From Piscinibacter sp047600445 (GTDB taxonomy: Bacteria > Pseudomonadota > Gammaproteobacteria > Burkholderiales > Burkholderiaceae_C), in contig NZ_JASGKT010000002.1 of the NCBI RefSeq assembly GCF_047600445.1, positions 1,550,001-1,614,000 on the forward strand: DNA of 64,000 nt, in the 5' to 3' direction. Positions 38,377-46,758 of this stretch are shown here, piece by piece. Numbering within the stretch: position 1 is the stretch's first letter; every line of letters starts with the position of its first letter. The notes under the pieces were generated by a model, which had not been told where the DNA came from, did not search any database, and saw only the letters and a list, made by a program, of their open reading frames with translations. Both the position numbers and the translations under genes were made by a program.

Positions 38377-39404
38377 GCGGTTCTTTCGGTTCTATCGTTC
38401 ACGACGAGGCCTTGCACCTCGGTCGGGCTGAGCAGCCTGGTGGAAATCAGTTCGCCGGCGACGATGTGCGCCGAGCCGAGGAAGGCGCGCGGCTCGGGGC
38501 CGAACACCCGCACCTGCGGCGCGTCGGCCAGCGCGAGGCGGCGCCGCATGCCGGCGAGGAAGCGCGCGGCGTCCTCGGCGCCCAGGCGCACCTCGGGGCA
38601 GTCGGCCAGCAGCGCGTCGGCGCTGAGCAACTGCGCGTCGCGCTGGGGTTCGTCCATCGCCTCGAGCGCTTCCAGCGTCACGGCGCCTTGCAGCGTCAGC
38701 GCGCCCGAGCCGGTGCGGCGCAGCGCCGCGAGGTGCGCGCCGCAGCCCAGCGCCTCGCCGATGTCCTCGGCCAGCGTGCGGATGTAGGTGCCCTTGCTGC
38801 AACGCACGTCGAGCAGCCAGCGCCGATGATCGCCTTCGACGATGTCGATCGCGTGAATCGTCACGCGGCGCGCCTCGCGCTCGACCTCGACGCCGGCGCG
38901 GGCGTATTCGTAGAGCGACTTGCCCTCGTGCTTGAGCGCCGAGTGCATCGGCGGCGTCTGCTCGATGGTGCCGGTGAAGCGCGCGCAGGCGGCTTCGACG
39001 TCGGCGCGCGTCGCGTTCACCGGCCGCGTGCGCAGCACCTCGCCTTCGAGATCGCCGCCGCGGCGCGTCTGGCCGAGCGCCAGCGTCGCGAGGTAGCGTT
39101 TGTCGGCGTCCAGGCTGGCCTGCGAGAACTTGGTGGCCGCGCCGAAGCAGATCGGCAGCAGCCCGCTGGCCAGCGGGTCGAGCGTGCCGGTGTGGCCGGC
39201 CTTCTCGGCGCGGTACAGGCGCTTGGCGCGCTGCAAGGCATCGTTGCTCGACAGGCCCACCGGCTTGTCGAGCAGCAGCACGCCGTGCACGGCGCGCCGC
39301 GGCACGCGGCCCCGACCCAGCGGCCGCCGCGGAACCGGCTCTGCCGGGCCGCTGGCGGCGCCCCCCTGGGGGGGAGCGCCGAAGGCGCTACGGGGGGGGG
39401 TCAT
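38373..39404 (-). CDS. truB: tRNA pseudouridine(55) synthase with repeat-derived N-terminus
   Basis: A 343-residue enzyme making pseudouridine 55 in the tRNA T-loop. The catalytic Asp is in AGHTGTLDPLASGLLP. Other motifs are GVLLLDKPVGLSSNDALQ, RYLATLALGQTRRGGDLEG, PPMHSALKHEGKSLYEYARAG and RCSKGTYIRTLAEDIG, with a C-terminal PUA-like region. The conserved protein begins near residue 37. The first ~36 residues, starting MTPPRSAFGAPPQGG, are encoded by a dispersed GC-rich repeat (39319-39400) whose other copy is intergenic at 18406. The ATG overlaps the rbfA stop (ATGA), so the repeat appears to have inserted in the gene boundary and become translated. Confidence 0.93.
39319..39400 (-). repeat. 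Dispersed GC-rich repeat, copy within truB 5' end
   Basis: On the minus strand this tract reads CCCCCGTAGCGCCTTCGGCG, then CTCCCCCCCAGGGGGGCGCC, then a CCGGCAGAGCCGG hairpin, and matches 18406-18483 (+) almost base for base. It encodes about residues 2-29 of TruB. Confidence 0.75.
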
Positions 39405-39763
39405 TCTTTCGCCCGCGTCGCGTTGGCCTGGCTGATCAGGATGTTCAGCTCCGCCGCGCGCTCGGTGGTGCGGTCGAAGTGGAAGTGCAGCGTCGGCACG
39501 GTGTGGATCTGCAGGCGCTTGAACAGGCCGTTGCGCAGCCAGCCGGCGGCCTCGTTGAGCGCCGTTTCGCATTCGGCCGGGTCGCCCACCAGCAGCGAGA
39601 AGTAGACCTTGGCGTGCGCGTAGTCGGCCGACACCTCCACCGCGTGCAGCGTGACCATGCCGATGCGCGGGTCCTTCAGCTCGCGGATCAGCTCGGCCAG
39701 GTCGCGCTGGATCTGGTCGGCGATGCGGTAGCCGCGGTTGGGGATGGAACGCTTGTGTCGCAT
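39401..39763 (-). CDS. rbfA: 30S ribosome-binding factor A
   Basis: A 120-residue single KH-fold protein that binds the 5' helix of 16S rRNA during 30S maturation and cold adaptation. Characteristic segments: RGYRIADQIQRDLAELIRELKDPRIGMVTLHAVEVSADYAHAKVYFSLL and LQIHTVPTLHFHFDRTTERAAELNILISQA. Full length. It follows infB after a 68-bp gap carrying a strong hairpin, and overlaps truB by ATGA. Confidence 0.95.
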   Translation of the reverse strand: MRHKRSIPNRGYRIADQIQRDLAELIRELKDPRIGMVTLHAVEVSADYAHAKVYFSLLVGDPAECETALNEAAGWLRNGLFKRLQIHTVPTLHFHFDRTTERAAELNILISQANATRAKE

Positions 39764-39779
39764 GGTGTGCTCCTAAACG

Positions 39780-39812
39780 CGAACCCCGCCCTCTTTTGGA
39801 AGGCGGGGTTCG
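39780..39812 (-). other. infB-rbfA intercistronic hairpin
   Basis: An 11-bp perfect stem (CGAACCCCGCC at 39780-39790 region pairing with GGCGGGGTTCG at 39802-39812) and an 11-nt loop lie between the infB stop and rbfA start. No T-run follows, so it may be an RNA-processing, attenuation or stability element rather than a full terminator. Confidence 0.6.
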
Positions 39813-39831
39813 GGACGAGGCCGGTGCCGCC

Positions 39832-42672
39832 TTACAGCGTCCGCGCCACCTCCTTGATCTCGAAGAACTCGAGCTGGTCGCCTTCCTTGATGTCGTTGTA
39901 GTTCTTCAGCTTGATGCCGCACTCGAAGCCTTCCTTGACCTCGCGCACGTCGTCCTTCAGGCGCCGAACCGACTCGACCTCGCCGGTGTAGACCACCACG
40001 TTCTCGCGCAGCAGGCGGAAGCGCGCGCCGCGGCGCACCAGGCCGGAGGTGACCATCGAGCCGGCCACCGTGCCGATCTTGGAGGCCACGAACACCTGGC
40101 GGATCTCGGCGGTGCCGATCGCCTCTTCCTTCTGCTCGGGCGCCAGCATGCCGCCCATCGCCGCCTTCACCTCGTCGACCGCGTCGTAGATGATGTTGTA
40201 GTAGCGGATGTCGACGCCGTTGTTCTCGGCCAGCTTGCGCGCGCCGGCGTCGGCGCGGGTGTTGAAGCCGATGATGATGGCCTTCGACGCGATCGCGAGG
40301 TTGACGTCGCTCTCGCTGATGCCGCCCACCGCCGCGTGCACGATCTGCACCTTGACCTCGTCGGTGGAGAGCTTCTGCAGCGAGGTCGCCAGCGCCTCCT
40401 GCGAACCCTGCACGTCGGCCTTGATGATCAGCGCGAGGCTCTGCACCTCGCCCTGGCCCATCTGTTCCATCATCGACTCGAGGTTGGCGGCCTGGCGCTT
40501 GGCCAGCTTCACGTCGCGGTACTTGCCCTGGCGGAAGGTGGCGATCTCGCGCGCGCGGCGCTCGTCGGCCAGCACCATGAACTCGTCGCCGGCCTGCGGC
40601 ACTTCGGTCAGGCCCTGGATCTCCACCGGGATCGACGGGCCGGCCGATTCGGTGGGCTTGCCGTTCTCGTCGAGCATCGCGCGCACGCGGCCGTAGCTCG
40701 AACCCGCCAGCACCACGTCGCCCTTCTTCAGCGTGCCGCTTTGCACCAGCACGGTGGCCACCGGGCCGCGGCCCTTGTCGAGCTGCGCCTCGATCACCAG
40801 GCCCTTGGCGGGCGCGTCGACCGGCGCCTTCAGCTCCAGCACCTCGGCCTGCAGCAGCACCTGCTCGAGCAGCTCGTCGATGCCCTGGCCGGTCTTGGCC
40901 GACACCGGCACGAAGGGCGAATCGCCGCCGAAGTCCTCGGGCACGACCTCCTCGGCCACCAGTTCGCTCTTGACGCGCTCGGCGTTGGCCTCGGGCTTGT
41001 CGATCTTGTTCATCGCCACGACGATCGGCACGCCGGCCGCCTTGGCGTGGTGGATGGCTTCCTTGGTCTGCGGCATCACGCCGTCGTCGGCGGCCACCAC
41101 CAGGATCACGATGTCGGTCGCCTTGGCGCCGCGCGCGCGCATCGCGGTGAACGCGGCGTGGCCCGGCGTGTCGAGGAAGGTGATCATGCCGCGCGGCGTC
41201 TCGACGTGGTACGCGCCGATGTGCTGCGTGATGCCGCCGGCCTCGCCCGCGGCGACGCGGCTGGTGCGGATGTAGTCGAGCAGCGAGGTCTTGCCGTGGT
41301 CGACGTGGCCCATCACGGTGACCACCGGCGCGCGCTGCGTCGCCTCGTGCGCGCCCTCGGCGGCCTCTTCCTCGAGGAAGGCTTCCGGGTCGTCGAGCTT
41401 GGCGGCCAGCGCCTTGTGGCCCATCTCCTCGACGACGATCATCGCCGTCTCCTGGTCGAGCTGCTGGTTGATGGTGACCATCTGGCCCAGCTTCATCAAC
41501 TGCTTGATGACCTCGGAGGCCTTCACCGACATCTTGTGCGCGAGGTCGGCCACCGAGATCGTCTCGGGGATGTGCACCTCCTGCACCACCTGCTCGGTCG
41601 GCGGGGTGAAGTTCGAGCCGGAGCCCTCGCCGCGCTCGCCGCGGCGGCCGCCGCGCGGCGCGCGCCAGCCGGCGCGCGCGCCGCCGGCCGGGCCGTCGCT
41701 GCGGCCCTTGAGCGCGGCGCGCTTCTTCGCGGCGTCGTCGGCCCAGCTCGACGACAGCTTCTCGGACTTGACCGACTTCTTGTCGCCCGGCTTGGCAGCG
41801 CCCGGCGCGGCGGCGGCGGTGGCCGCACCCGGCGCACCGGCCTTCTTGTGGATCGTGCCCTTGATCTCGGTGGCCGGCTTGGCCGGCTCTTCGGGCTTCT
41901 TCGCGACCAGCACCTTCTTGGGCGCGTTCATCATCTCGCGGATGGCGCGCGCCTCGGCCTCGGCGGCCTGGCGGCGCCGCGTGAGATCGGCGGCCTTCTG
42001 CGCTTCCTCGTTGGCCACGTCGGCGGCCTTGACGACGCGCAGCGCCGGCTTGGGCGGCTCGGCCGGCGCCGGGGCGGGCGCCGCGGCCGGGGGCTCGGCG
42101 GCGGCCGCGGCGGCCTTGCTCTTCTCGGGCTTGGCGGCGGCCGCGGCCAGCGCGGCGGCGGCTTCCTCGGCGGCGCGGCGCGCGGCCTCGGCGGCGCGCG
42201 CCTCGGCGGCTTCGCGGTCGCGCTTTTCCTGCTCCTCGCGCTGGCGGCGCTTCTCGGCCAGGTCTTCCTCCTGGCGGCGCAGCAGCTCGGCGTGGGCGCG
42301 CGCCTCTTCCTCGCGGCGCTGCAGTTCGGCCTCGTCGATCACCGGCGCGGCGGGCTCCTCGGCGCCCACGTCGTCGCGCTTGACGAAGGTGCGCTTCTTG
42401 CGCACCTCGACCTGGATGGTGCGCGCCTTGCCGCTCGCATCGGCCTGCTTGATCTCGCTGGTCGACTTGCGCGTCAGCGTGATCTTCTTGCGCTCGCCGC
42501 CGGCGGTGCCGTGGGCCGAACGCAGGAAGTCGAGCAGGCGTTCCTTGTCCGCCTCGCTGAGCATGTCGTCGGCCGACGCCTTCTTGACGCCGGCGGACTG
42601 CAACTGCTCGAGCAGTGCCGCGGCCGGGCGGTTCAGCTCGGCGGCGAGTTGGGCGACGGTGGTCGAAGCCAT
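39832..42672 (-). CDS. infB: Translation initiation factor IF-2
   Basis: A 946-residue GTPase that places fMet-tRNA on the 30S subunit. It has an N-terminal IF2_N domain (STTVAQLAAELNRPAAALLEQ), then a long Ala/Glu/Lys-rich coiled linker (about residues 90-310), a second IF2_N-type segment (IPETISVADLAHKMSVKASEVIKQLMKLG), and the G domain: VMGHVDHGKTSLLDYIR, GGITQHIGAYH, DTPGHAAFTAMRARG and AMNKIDKPEAN. Domains II-IV end in GDQLEFFEIKEVARTL. It sits 59 bp after nusA in the classical order. Confidence 0.97.
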   Translation of the reverse strand: MASTTVAQLAAELNRPAAALLEQLQSAGVKKASADDMLSEADKERLLDFLRSAHGTAGGERKKITLTRKSTSEIKQADASGKARTIQVEVRKKRTFVKRDDVGAEEPAAPVIDEAELQRREEEARAHAELLRRQEEDLAEKRRQREEQEKRDREAAEARAAEAARRAAEEAAAALAAAAAKPEKSKAAAAAAEPPAAAPAPAPAEPPKPALRVVKAADVANEEAQKAADLTRRRQAAEAEARAIREMMNAPKKVLVAKKPEEPAKPATEIKGTIHKKAGAPGAATAAAAPGAAKPGDKKSVKSEKLSSSWADDAAKKRAALKGRSDGPAGGARAGWRAPRGGRRGERGEGSGSNFTPPTEQVVQEVHIPETISVADLAHKMSVKASEVIKQLMKLGQMVTINQQLDQETAMIVVEEMGHKALAAKLDDPEAFLEEEAAEGAHEATQRAPVVTVMGHVDHGKTSLLDYIRTSRVAAGEAGGITQHIGAYHVETPRGMITFLDTPGHAAFTAMRARGAKATDIVILVVAADDGVMPQTKEAIHHAKAAGVPIVVAMNKIDKPEANAERVKSELVAEEVVPEDFGGDSPFVPVSAKTGQGIDELLEQVLLQAEVLELKAPVDAPAKGLVIEAQLDKGRGPVATVLVQSGTLKKGDVVLAGSSYGRVRAMLDENGKPTESAGPSIPVEIQGLTEVPQAGDEFMVLADERRAREIATFRQGKYRDVKLAKRQAANLESMMEQMGQGEVQSLALIIKADVQGSQEALATSLQKLSTDEVKVQIVHAAVGGISESDVNLAIASKAIIIGFNTRADAGARKLAENNGVDIRYYNIIYDAVDEVKAAMGGMLAPEQKEEAIGTAEIRQVFVASKIGTVAGSMVTSGLVRRGARFRLLRENVVVYTGEVESVRRLKDDVREVKEGFECGIKLKNYNDIKEGDQLEFFEIKEVARTL

Positions 42673-42731
42673 TGTGGGTGTTCCTTGCTGGGTCTAGCTC
42701 TGTCTAGCGCTGTCTCGTGGCGGCGTGGCGG

Positions 42732-44222
42732 TCAGGCGGTGAACCAGTGCTCGCGCGCCTTCATGATCAAGGCCTTGGCCTGCGCCTCGTCGACGCCGGT
42801 CATCTCGGTCAGCTCGTCGACCGCCAGGTCGGCGAGGTCGTCGCGGGTGTGGATGCCGCCGTCGGCCAGCTTGGCGATCAGCTCGGGCGCGATGCCGCGG
42901 CCGTCGACCTCGAGGTCGCGCAGGTCCTGCGAGACCTCCTCGACCTTCTCCTCGCGGGCGATCTCCATCGTCAGCAGCGCATCCTTGGCGCGGGTGCGCA
43001 GCTCGCCGACGGTGTCCTCGTCGAAGCTCTCGATCTCGAGCATCTCCTGCATCGGCACGTAGGCCACTTCCTCGAGGCTGGTGAAGCCCTCGGCGATCAG
43101 GATGTCGGCGACTTCCTCGTCGACGTCGAGCTTGTCGACGAACAGCTTGCGGATCGCGTCGCTCTCGGCCGCCTGCTTGGTGGCCGATTCCTCGGCGGTC
43201 ATGATGTTGATGCGCCAGCCGGTCAGCTCGGAGGCCAGGCGCACGTTCTGGCCGCCGCGGCCGATCGCGATGGCGAGGTTCTCCTCGTCGACCACCACGT
43301 CCATCGCGTGGCGCTCCTCGTCGACGACGATGGACTGCACGTTGGCCGGCGCCAGCGCGCCGATCACGAACTGCGCCGGGTCGTCGGACCACAGCACGAT
43401 GTCGACGCGCTCGCCGGCCAGCTCGTTGGTGACGGCGGTGACACGCGAGCCGCGCACGCCGACGCAGGTGCCGATCGGGTCGACGCGCTTGTCGTGCGAC
43501 ACCACCGCGATCTTGGCGCGGCTGCCGGGGTCGCGCGCGCAGCTCTTGATCTCCAGAAGGCCCTGCTCGATCTCGGGCACCTCCTGGCGGAACAGCTCGA
43601 TCATGAAACCCGGCGCCGAGCGCGACAGGATGATCTGCGGCCCGCGCAGCGTCGGGTCGACCTCGAGGATGAAGGCGCGCACGCGGTCGCCGCTGCGCAG
43701 GTTCTCCTTCGGGATCATCTCGTTGCGGCGCAGCCGGCCCTCGACGCGGCCCGACTCGACGACGATGTCGCCCTTGTCGAGGCGCTTGACGGTGCCGACG
43801 AAGATCTTGTCGCCGCGCGACAGGAAGTCGTTGAGCAGTTGCTCACGCTCGGCGTCGCGGATCTTCTGCAGGATCACCTGCTTGGCGGCCTGCGCACCGA
43901 TGCGGCCGATCGACACCGACTCGACCGGCTCCTCGATGTAGTCGTCGACCTCGATGTCGGCGATCTGCTCCTTGGCCTCGAACAGCAGGATCTCGGAGTC
44001 GGGCAGTTGCAATCCGGCCTCGTCGGGCACCACGTGCCAGCGGCGGAAGGTCTCGTACTCGCCGCTCTCGCGGTCGACCGACACGCGCATGTCGACCTCG
44101 CCGCCGTGCAGCTTCTTCGACGCCGAGGCCAGCGCGGCCTCCACCGCGCCGAACACCACCTCGCGATCGACGCTCTTCTCGCGCGAGATGGCGTCCACCA
44201 GCATCAACAATTCGCGGTTCAT
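42732..44222 (-). CDS. nusA: Transcription termination/antitermination factor NusA
   Basis: A 496-residue RNA-polymerase-binding protein. In order: N-terminal domain (MNRELLMLVDAISREKSVDREVVFGAVEAALASASKK), S1 domain near 135-200, two KH domains (VDPIGTCVGVRGSRVTAVTNELAGERVDIVLW; IGRGGQNVRLASELTGWRINIMT) and two C-terminal acidic helix-hairpin-helix repeats. Length is typical for betaproteobacteria. It is coupled to rimP by an ATGA overlap. Confidence 0.97.
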   Translation of the reverse strand: MNRELLMLVDAISREKSVDREVVFGAVEAALASASKKLHGGEVDMRVSVDRESGEYETFRRWHVVPDEAGLQLPDSEILLFEAKEQIADIEVDDYIEEPVESVSIGRIGAQAAKQVILQKIRDAEREQLLNDFLSRGDKIFVGTVKRLDKGDIVVESGRVEGRLRRNEMIPKENLRSGDRVRAFILEVDPTLRGPQIILSRSAPGFMIELFRQEVPEIEQGLLEIKSCARDPGSRAKIAVVSHDKRVDPIGTCVGVRGSRVTAVTNELAGERVDIVLWSDDPAQFVIGALAPANVQSIVVDEERHAMDVVVDEENLAIAIGRGGQNVRLASELTGWRINIMTAEESATKQAAESDAIRKLFVDKLDVDEEVADILIAEGFTSLEEVAYVPMQEMLEIESFDEDTVGELRTRAKDALLTMEIAREEKVEEVSQDLRDLEVDGRGIAPELIAKLADGGIHTRDDLADLAVDELTEMTGVDEAQAKALIMKAREHWFTA

Positions 44223-44761
44223 CGCTCACGACCTCCGTCTGCCTCTGGCGCGGTGGCGGCCGCGTCGGTGTCCGGCTTCGCGGCGGCGGCGCGCCGCCCC
44301 TTGAAGTCGATCACCGGCACCAGCCGGGCCTCGCGCACTTCGTCGAATGAAAAATCCAGTGCCTGATCGGTCTTGCCGTCGTTGAAGACGAGGCGCCAGC
44401 CCTCGCCTTGCGGCTGCAGCACGCCGCTGTACTTCTTGCGCCCCTGGAAGGCCAGCTTGAGCGTCAGCTCGACGGCCGAGCCGGCGAAGCGCGCGTAGTC
44501 GGCCGGCTTCTTCAGCGGCCGGTCCAGCCCCGGCGACGAGACCTCGAGCCGCGCGTAGGCGCAGTTCTCGACCTCCAGCACGTGCTGCAACTGGCGCGTG
44601 ACGCGCTCGCAGTCGTCGACGGTGACGAACTCGCCGCCCGGGTCGCCCGGCAGGCGGTCGATGTACACGCGCAGCAAGCCCCCGGCGCTGCGCTCGGTGT
44701 CCACGAGCTCGTAGCCCAGGCCGGTCACGGTGCGTTCGACGCTGGCTTGCCAACTCGTCAC
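44219..44761 (-). CDS. rimP: Ribosome maturation factor RimP
   Basis: A 180-residue 30S assembly factor. Conserved segments are LGYELVDTERSAGGLLRVYID, GEFVTVDDCERVTRQLQHVLEVE and YARLEVSSPGLDRPLKKPADYARFAG, followed by an Sm-like C-terminal domain and an Ala-rich tail. The start is most likely the GTG at 44761 (VTSWQASVERTVTGLGYEL), since more upstream codons (to 44884) have no family resemblance and cover the promoter-to-leader region. First gene of the rimP-nusA-infB-rbfA-truB-typA operon. Confidence 0.93.
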   Translation of the reverse strand: MTSWQASVERTVTGLGYELVDTERSAGGLLRVYIDRLPGDPGGEFVTVDDCERVTRQLQHVLEVENCAYARLEVSSPGLDRPLKKPADYARFAGSAVELTLKLAFQGRKKYSGVLQPQGEGWRLVFNDGKTDQALDFSFDEVREARLVPVIDFKGRRAAAAKPDTDAAATAPEADGGRER

Positions 44762-44855
44762 TGGTTCGTCAACCTTCGCAAAGACTTCAAAAAACGATCG
44801 AGCAAAAAAAATGGGCTGGAAGAATCCGCCCACGCAGCTTTCTCGAAAACGACGG

Positions 44856-44884
44856 ATTGTAGCGCGCCGCGCAGGTACCGGCAA
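44856..44884 (-). promoter_or_regulatory. Sigma70 promoter of the rimP-nusA-infB operon
   Basis: On the minus strand TTGCCG (44879-44884) and TACAAT (44856-44861) are separated by exactly 17 bp. Transcription would start near 44849, leaving an ~88-nt AT-rich leader before the rimP GTG. Confidence 0.7.
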
Positions 44885-44974
44885 GCCGGCCGGCTGTCAA
44901 GAGGGGCCCGCGGCGCCCGGGCGCATGCCAAAATCCGGCCCCTTCCCCCCCCGAACCAGCCACGCGGAGACTCC

Positions 44975-45760
44975 ATGGGCTTTCTTGCCGGCAAGCGCTT
45001 CCTCATCACCGGCCTGCTGAACAACCGCTCGATCGCCTACGGCATCGCCAAGGCCTGCCGCCGCGAGGGCGCCGAGCTGGCCTTCAGCTACCAGGGCGAG
45101 CGCTTCAAGGAGCGCATCGCCGAATACGCCGCCGAGTTCGGCTCGACGCTGACCTTCGAGTGCGACGTCGGCGACGATGCCCAGATCGCCGCGCTGTTCG
45201 CGCAGCTCGGCCAGGCCTGGCCGCAGTTCGACGGCTTCGTGCACTCGATCGGCTTCGCGCCGCGCGAGGCGATCGCCGGCGACTTCCTCGACGGCCTGTC
45301 GCGCGAGAACTTCCGCATCGCGCACGACATCTCGGCCTACAGCTTTCCGGCGATGGCCAAGGCGGCGCTGCCGATGCTGCGCGAAGGCTCCTCGCTGCTG
45401 ACGCTGTCGTACCTGGGCGCGGTGCGCTACGTGCCCCACTACAACACCATGGGCCTGGCCAAGGCCTCGCTGGAGGCCAGCGTGCGCTACCTGGCGCACT
45501 CGCTGGGTGCGCGCGGCATCCGCGTCAACGGGCTGTCGGCCGGGCCGATCAAGACGCTCGCCGCCTCGGGCATCAAGGATTTCGGCAAGCTGCTGGCCGA
45601 CTTCGCCGCGATGACGCCGATCCGGCGCGCCATCACCATCGAGGACGTGGGCAACACCGCGGCCTTCCTGCTGTCCGACCTGGCCTCGGGCATCAGCGCC
45701 GAGATCACCTACGTCGACGGCGGTTTCAGCCACGTGATGGCCGGCTCCGACGCCGCCTGA
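44975..45760 (+). CDS. fabI: Enoyl-ACP reductase (NADH), FabI type
   Basis: A 261-residue SDR enzyme that performs the last reduction of fatty-acid elongation. N-terminal LITGLLNNRSIAYGIAKA is the FabI-type glycine-rich cofactor site, followed by CDVGDDAQI and HSIGFAPREAI. Catalytic residues Y156 and K163 lie in RYVPHYNTMGLAKASLEAS, with Y146 before; these numbers coincide with the E. coli enzyme. It is divergent from rimP, with 213 bp between starts, and convergent with glk. Confidence 0.96.
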   Translation: MGFLAGKRFLITGLLNNRSIAYGIAKACRREGAELAFSYQGERFKERIAEYAAEFGSTLTFECDVGDDAQIAALFAQLGQAWPQFDGFVHSIGFAPREAIAGDFLDGLSRENFRIAHDISAYSFPAMAKAALPMLREGSSLLTLSYLGAVRYVPHYNTMGLAKASLEASVRYLAHSLGARGIRVNGLSAGPIKTLAASGIKDFGKLLADFAAMTPIRRAITIEDVGNTAAFLLSDLASGISAEITYVDGGFSHVMAGSDAA

Positions 45761-45776
45761 CGCGCGGCCGTCGCGC

Positions 45777-46754
45777 TCAGTTCGAGAGTTCGTCCAGGGC
45801 CCGCGCCGCGCCGAGCAGCGCGGGCGAGCCGCTGGCCTGCACGACGAAGGTCGGGATGTTGCGCAGGTAGGCGGCGAAACGCCCCTTGGCCTCGAAGCGC
45901 TCGCGGAAGGCCGATTGCTCGATGCGCCCGCCCAGGCGCGGCACGATGCCGCCGCCGATGTACACGCCGCCGCGCGCGCCCAGCGACAGCGCGAGGTTGC
46001 CGGCCACCGTGCCGAGCAGCGCGAAGAACAGATCGAGCGCCCGGCCGGCGCGCGCCTCGCCGGCCTGGGCGCGCGCGCTGATCGCGGCGGCATCGAGGGT
46101 CTCGACCGCCGCGCCGTCCAGTTCGCACAGCGCGGCGTGCAGGTTGACCAGCCCCGGCCCCGACAGCGCGCGCTCGGCCGAGGCGTGGCCGAAGCGTTCG
46201 CGCAGCCGCGCGATCACCGCGTCTTCCAGCGCCGTGGCGCCGGCCAGCGTGACGTGGCCGCCCTCCCCCTCGATGGCGACCACGCCGCCGCCCGGCGCCG
46301 GCAGCAGGCCCGAGACGCCCAGGCCGGTGCCCGGCCCGAGCAGCGCCAGCGGCGCGTGCTCGGCCGCCGTGCCCGGCCCGACCTGGCGCAGATCGGCCGG
46401 CCGCAGCGCCGGCAACGCCAGCGCCAGCGCGGTGAAGTCGTTGATGACCAGCAGCCGCTCCAGGCCGAACTGCGCGCGCAGCGCCTCGATCGAGAACTGC
46501 CAGTGGTGGTTGGTCATGCGCACCCGATCGCCGGCCACCGGGTTGGCGATGCCGATCGCGCAGCGCCGCGGCGCCGGCAGGCACTGCGTGTCGAGGTAGC
46601 GGCGCATCGCGTCGGCCAGCGAGGCGTGTTCGGCGCAGCGCAGGCTGTCGAACCCGGCGAGCGCGGCGCCCGGCGCGGCCAGCCAGGCGAAGCGCGCGTT
46701 GGTGCCGCCGACGTCGCCCAGCAGGCGCGGGTAGCCGGGCGCGCTCGCGTCCAA
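45777..46754 (-). CDS. glk: Glucokinase
   Basis: A 325-residue ATP-dependent glucokinase of the proteobacterial Glk (COG0837) type. It has the phosphate motif LLGDVGGTNARFAWL near residue 11, the sugar-binding/catalytic VINDFTALALALPAL with Asp, PGTGLGVSGLL, EGEGGHVTLA, and YIGGGIVPRLG in the second lobe. The only possible in-frame start is a TTG at 46754, because a TGA lies a few codons upstream. It is 4 bp after the decarboxylase stop and so is probably translated from the same mRNA. It feeds glucose-6-phosphate, which links to the glycogen genes 10 kb away. Confidence 0.92.
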   Translation of the reverse strand: MDASAPGYPRLLGDVGGTNARFAWLAAPGAALAGFDSLRCAEHASLADAMRRYLDTQCLPAPRRCAIGIANPVAGDRVRMTNHHWQFSIEALRAQFGLERLLVINDFTALALALPALRPADLRQVGPGTAAEHAPLALLGPGTGLGVSGLLPAPGGGVVAIEGEGGHVTLAGATALEDAVIARLRERFGHASAERALSGPGLVNLHAALCELDGAAVETLDAAAISARAQAGEARAGRALDLFFALLGTVAGNLALSLGARGGVYIGGGIVPRLGGRIEQSAFRERFEAKGRFAAYLRNIPTFVVQASGSPALLGAARALDELSN

Positions 46755-46758
46755 GGCC

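Noticed and set aside
39796..43062. Plus-strand open frame of 1088 codons opposite infB
   Set aside because: It is the antisense shadow of infB and nusA caused by high GC; the translation is His/Arg/Gly/Leu-rich with no family motifs, while the minus strand has complete IF-2.
44762..44884. Extended rimP start at 44884
   Set aside because: The extra 41 residues are not RimP-like and lie on the predicted promoter and leader.
44895..44900. TTGACA on the minus strand as -35 for rimP
   Set aside because: It is 33 bp from the TACAAT box; TTGCCG at 44879-44884 has the correct 17-bp spacing.
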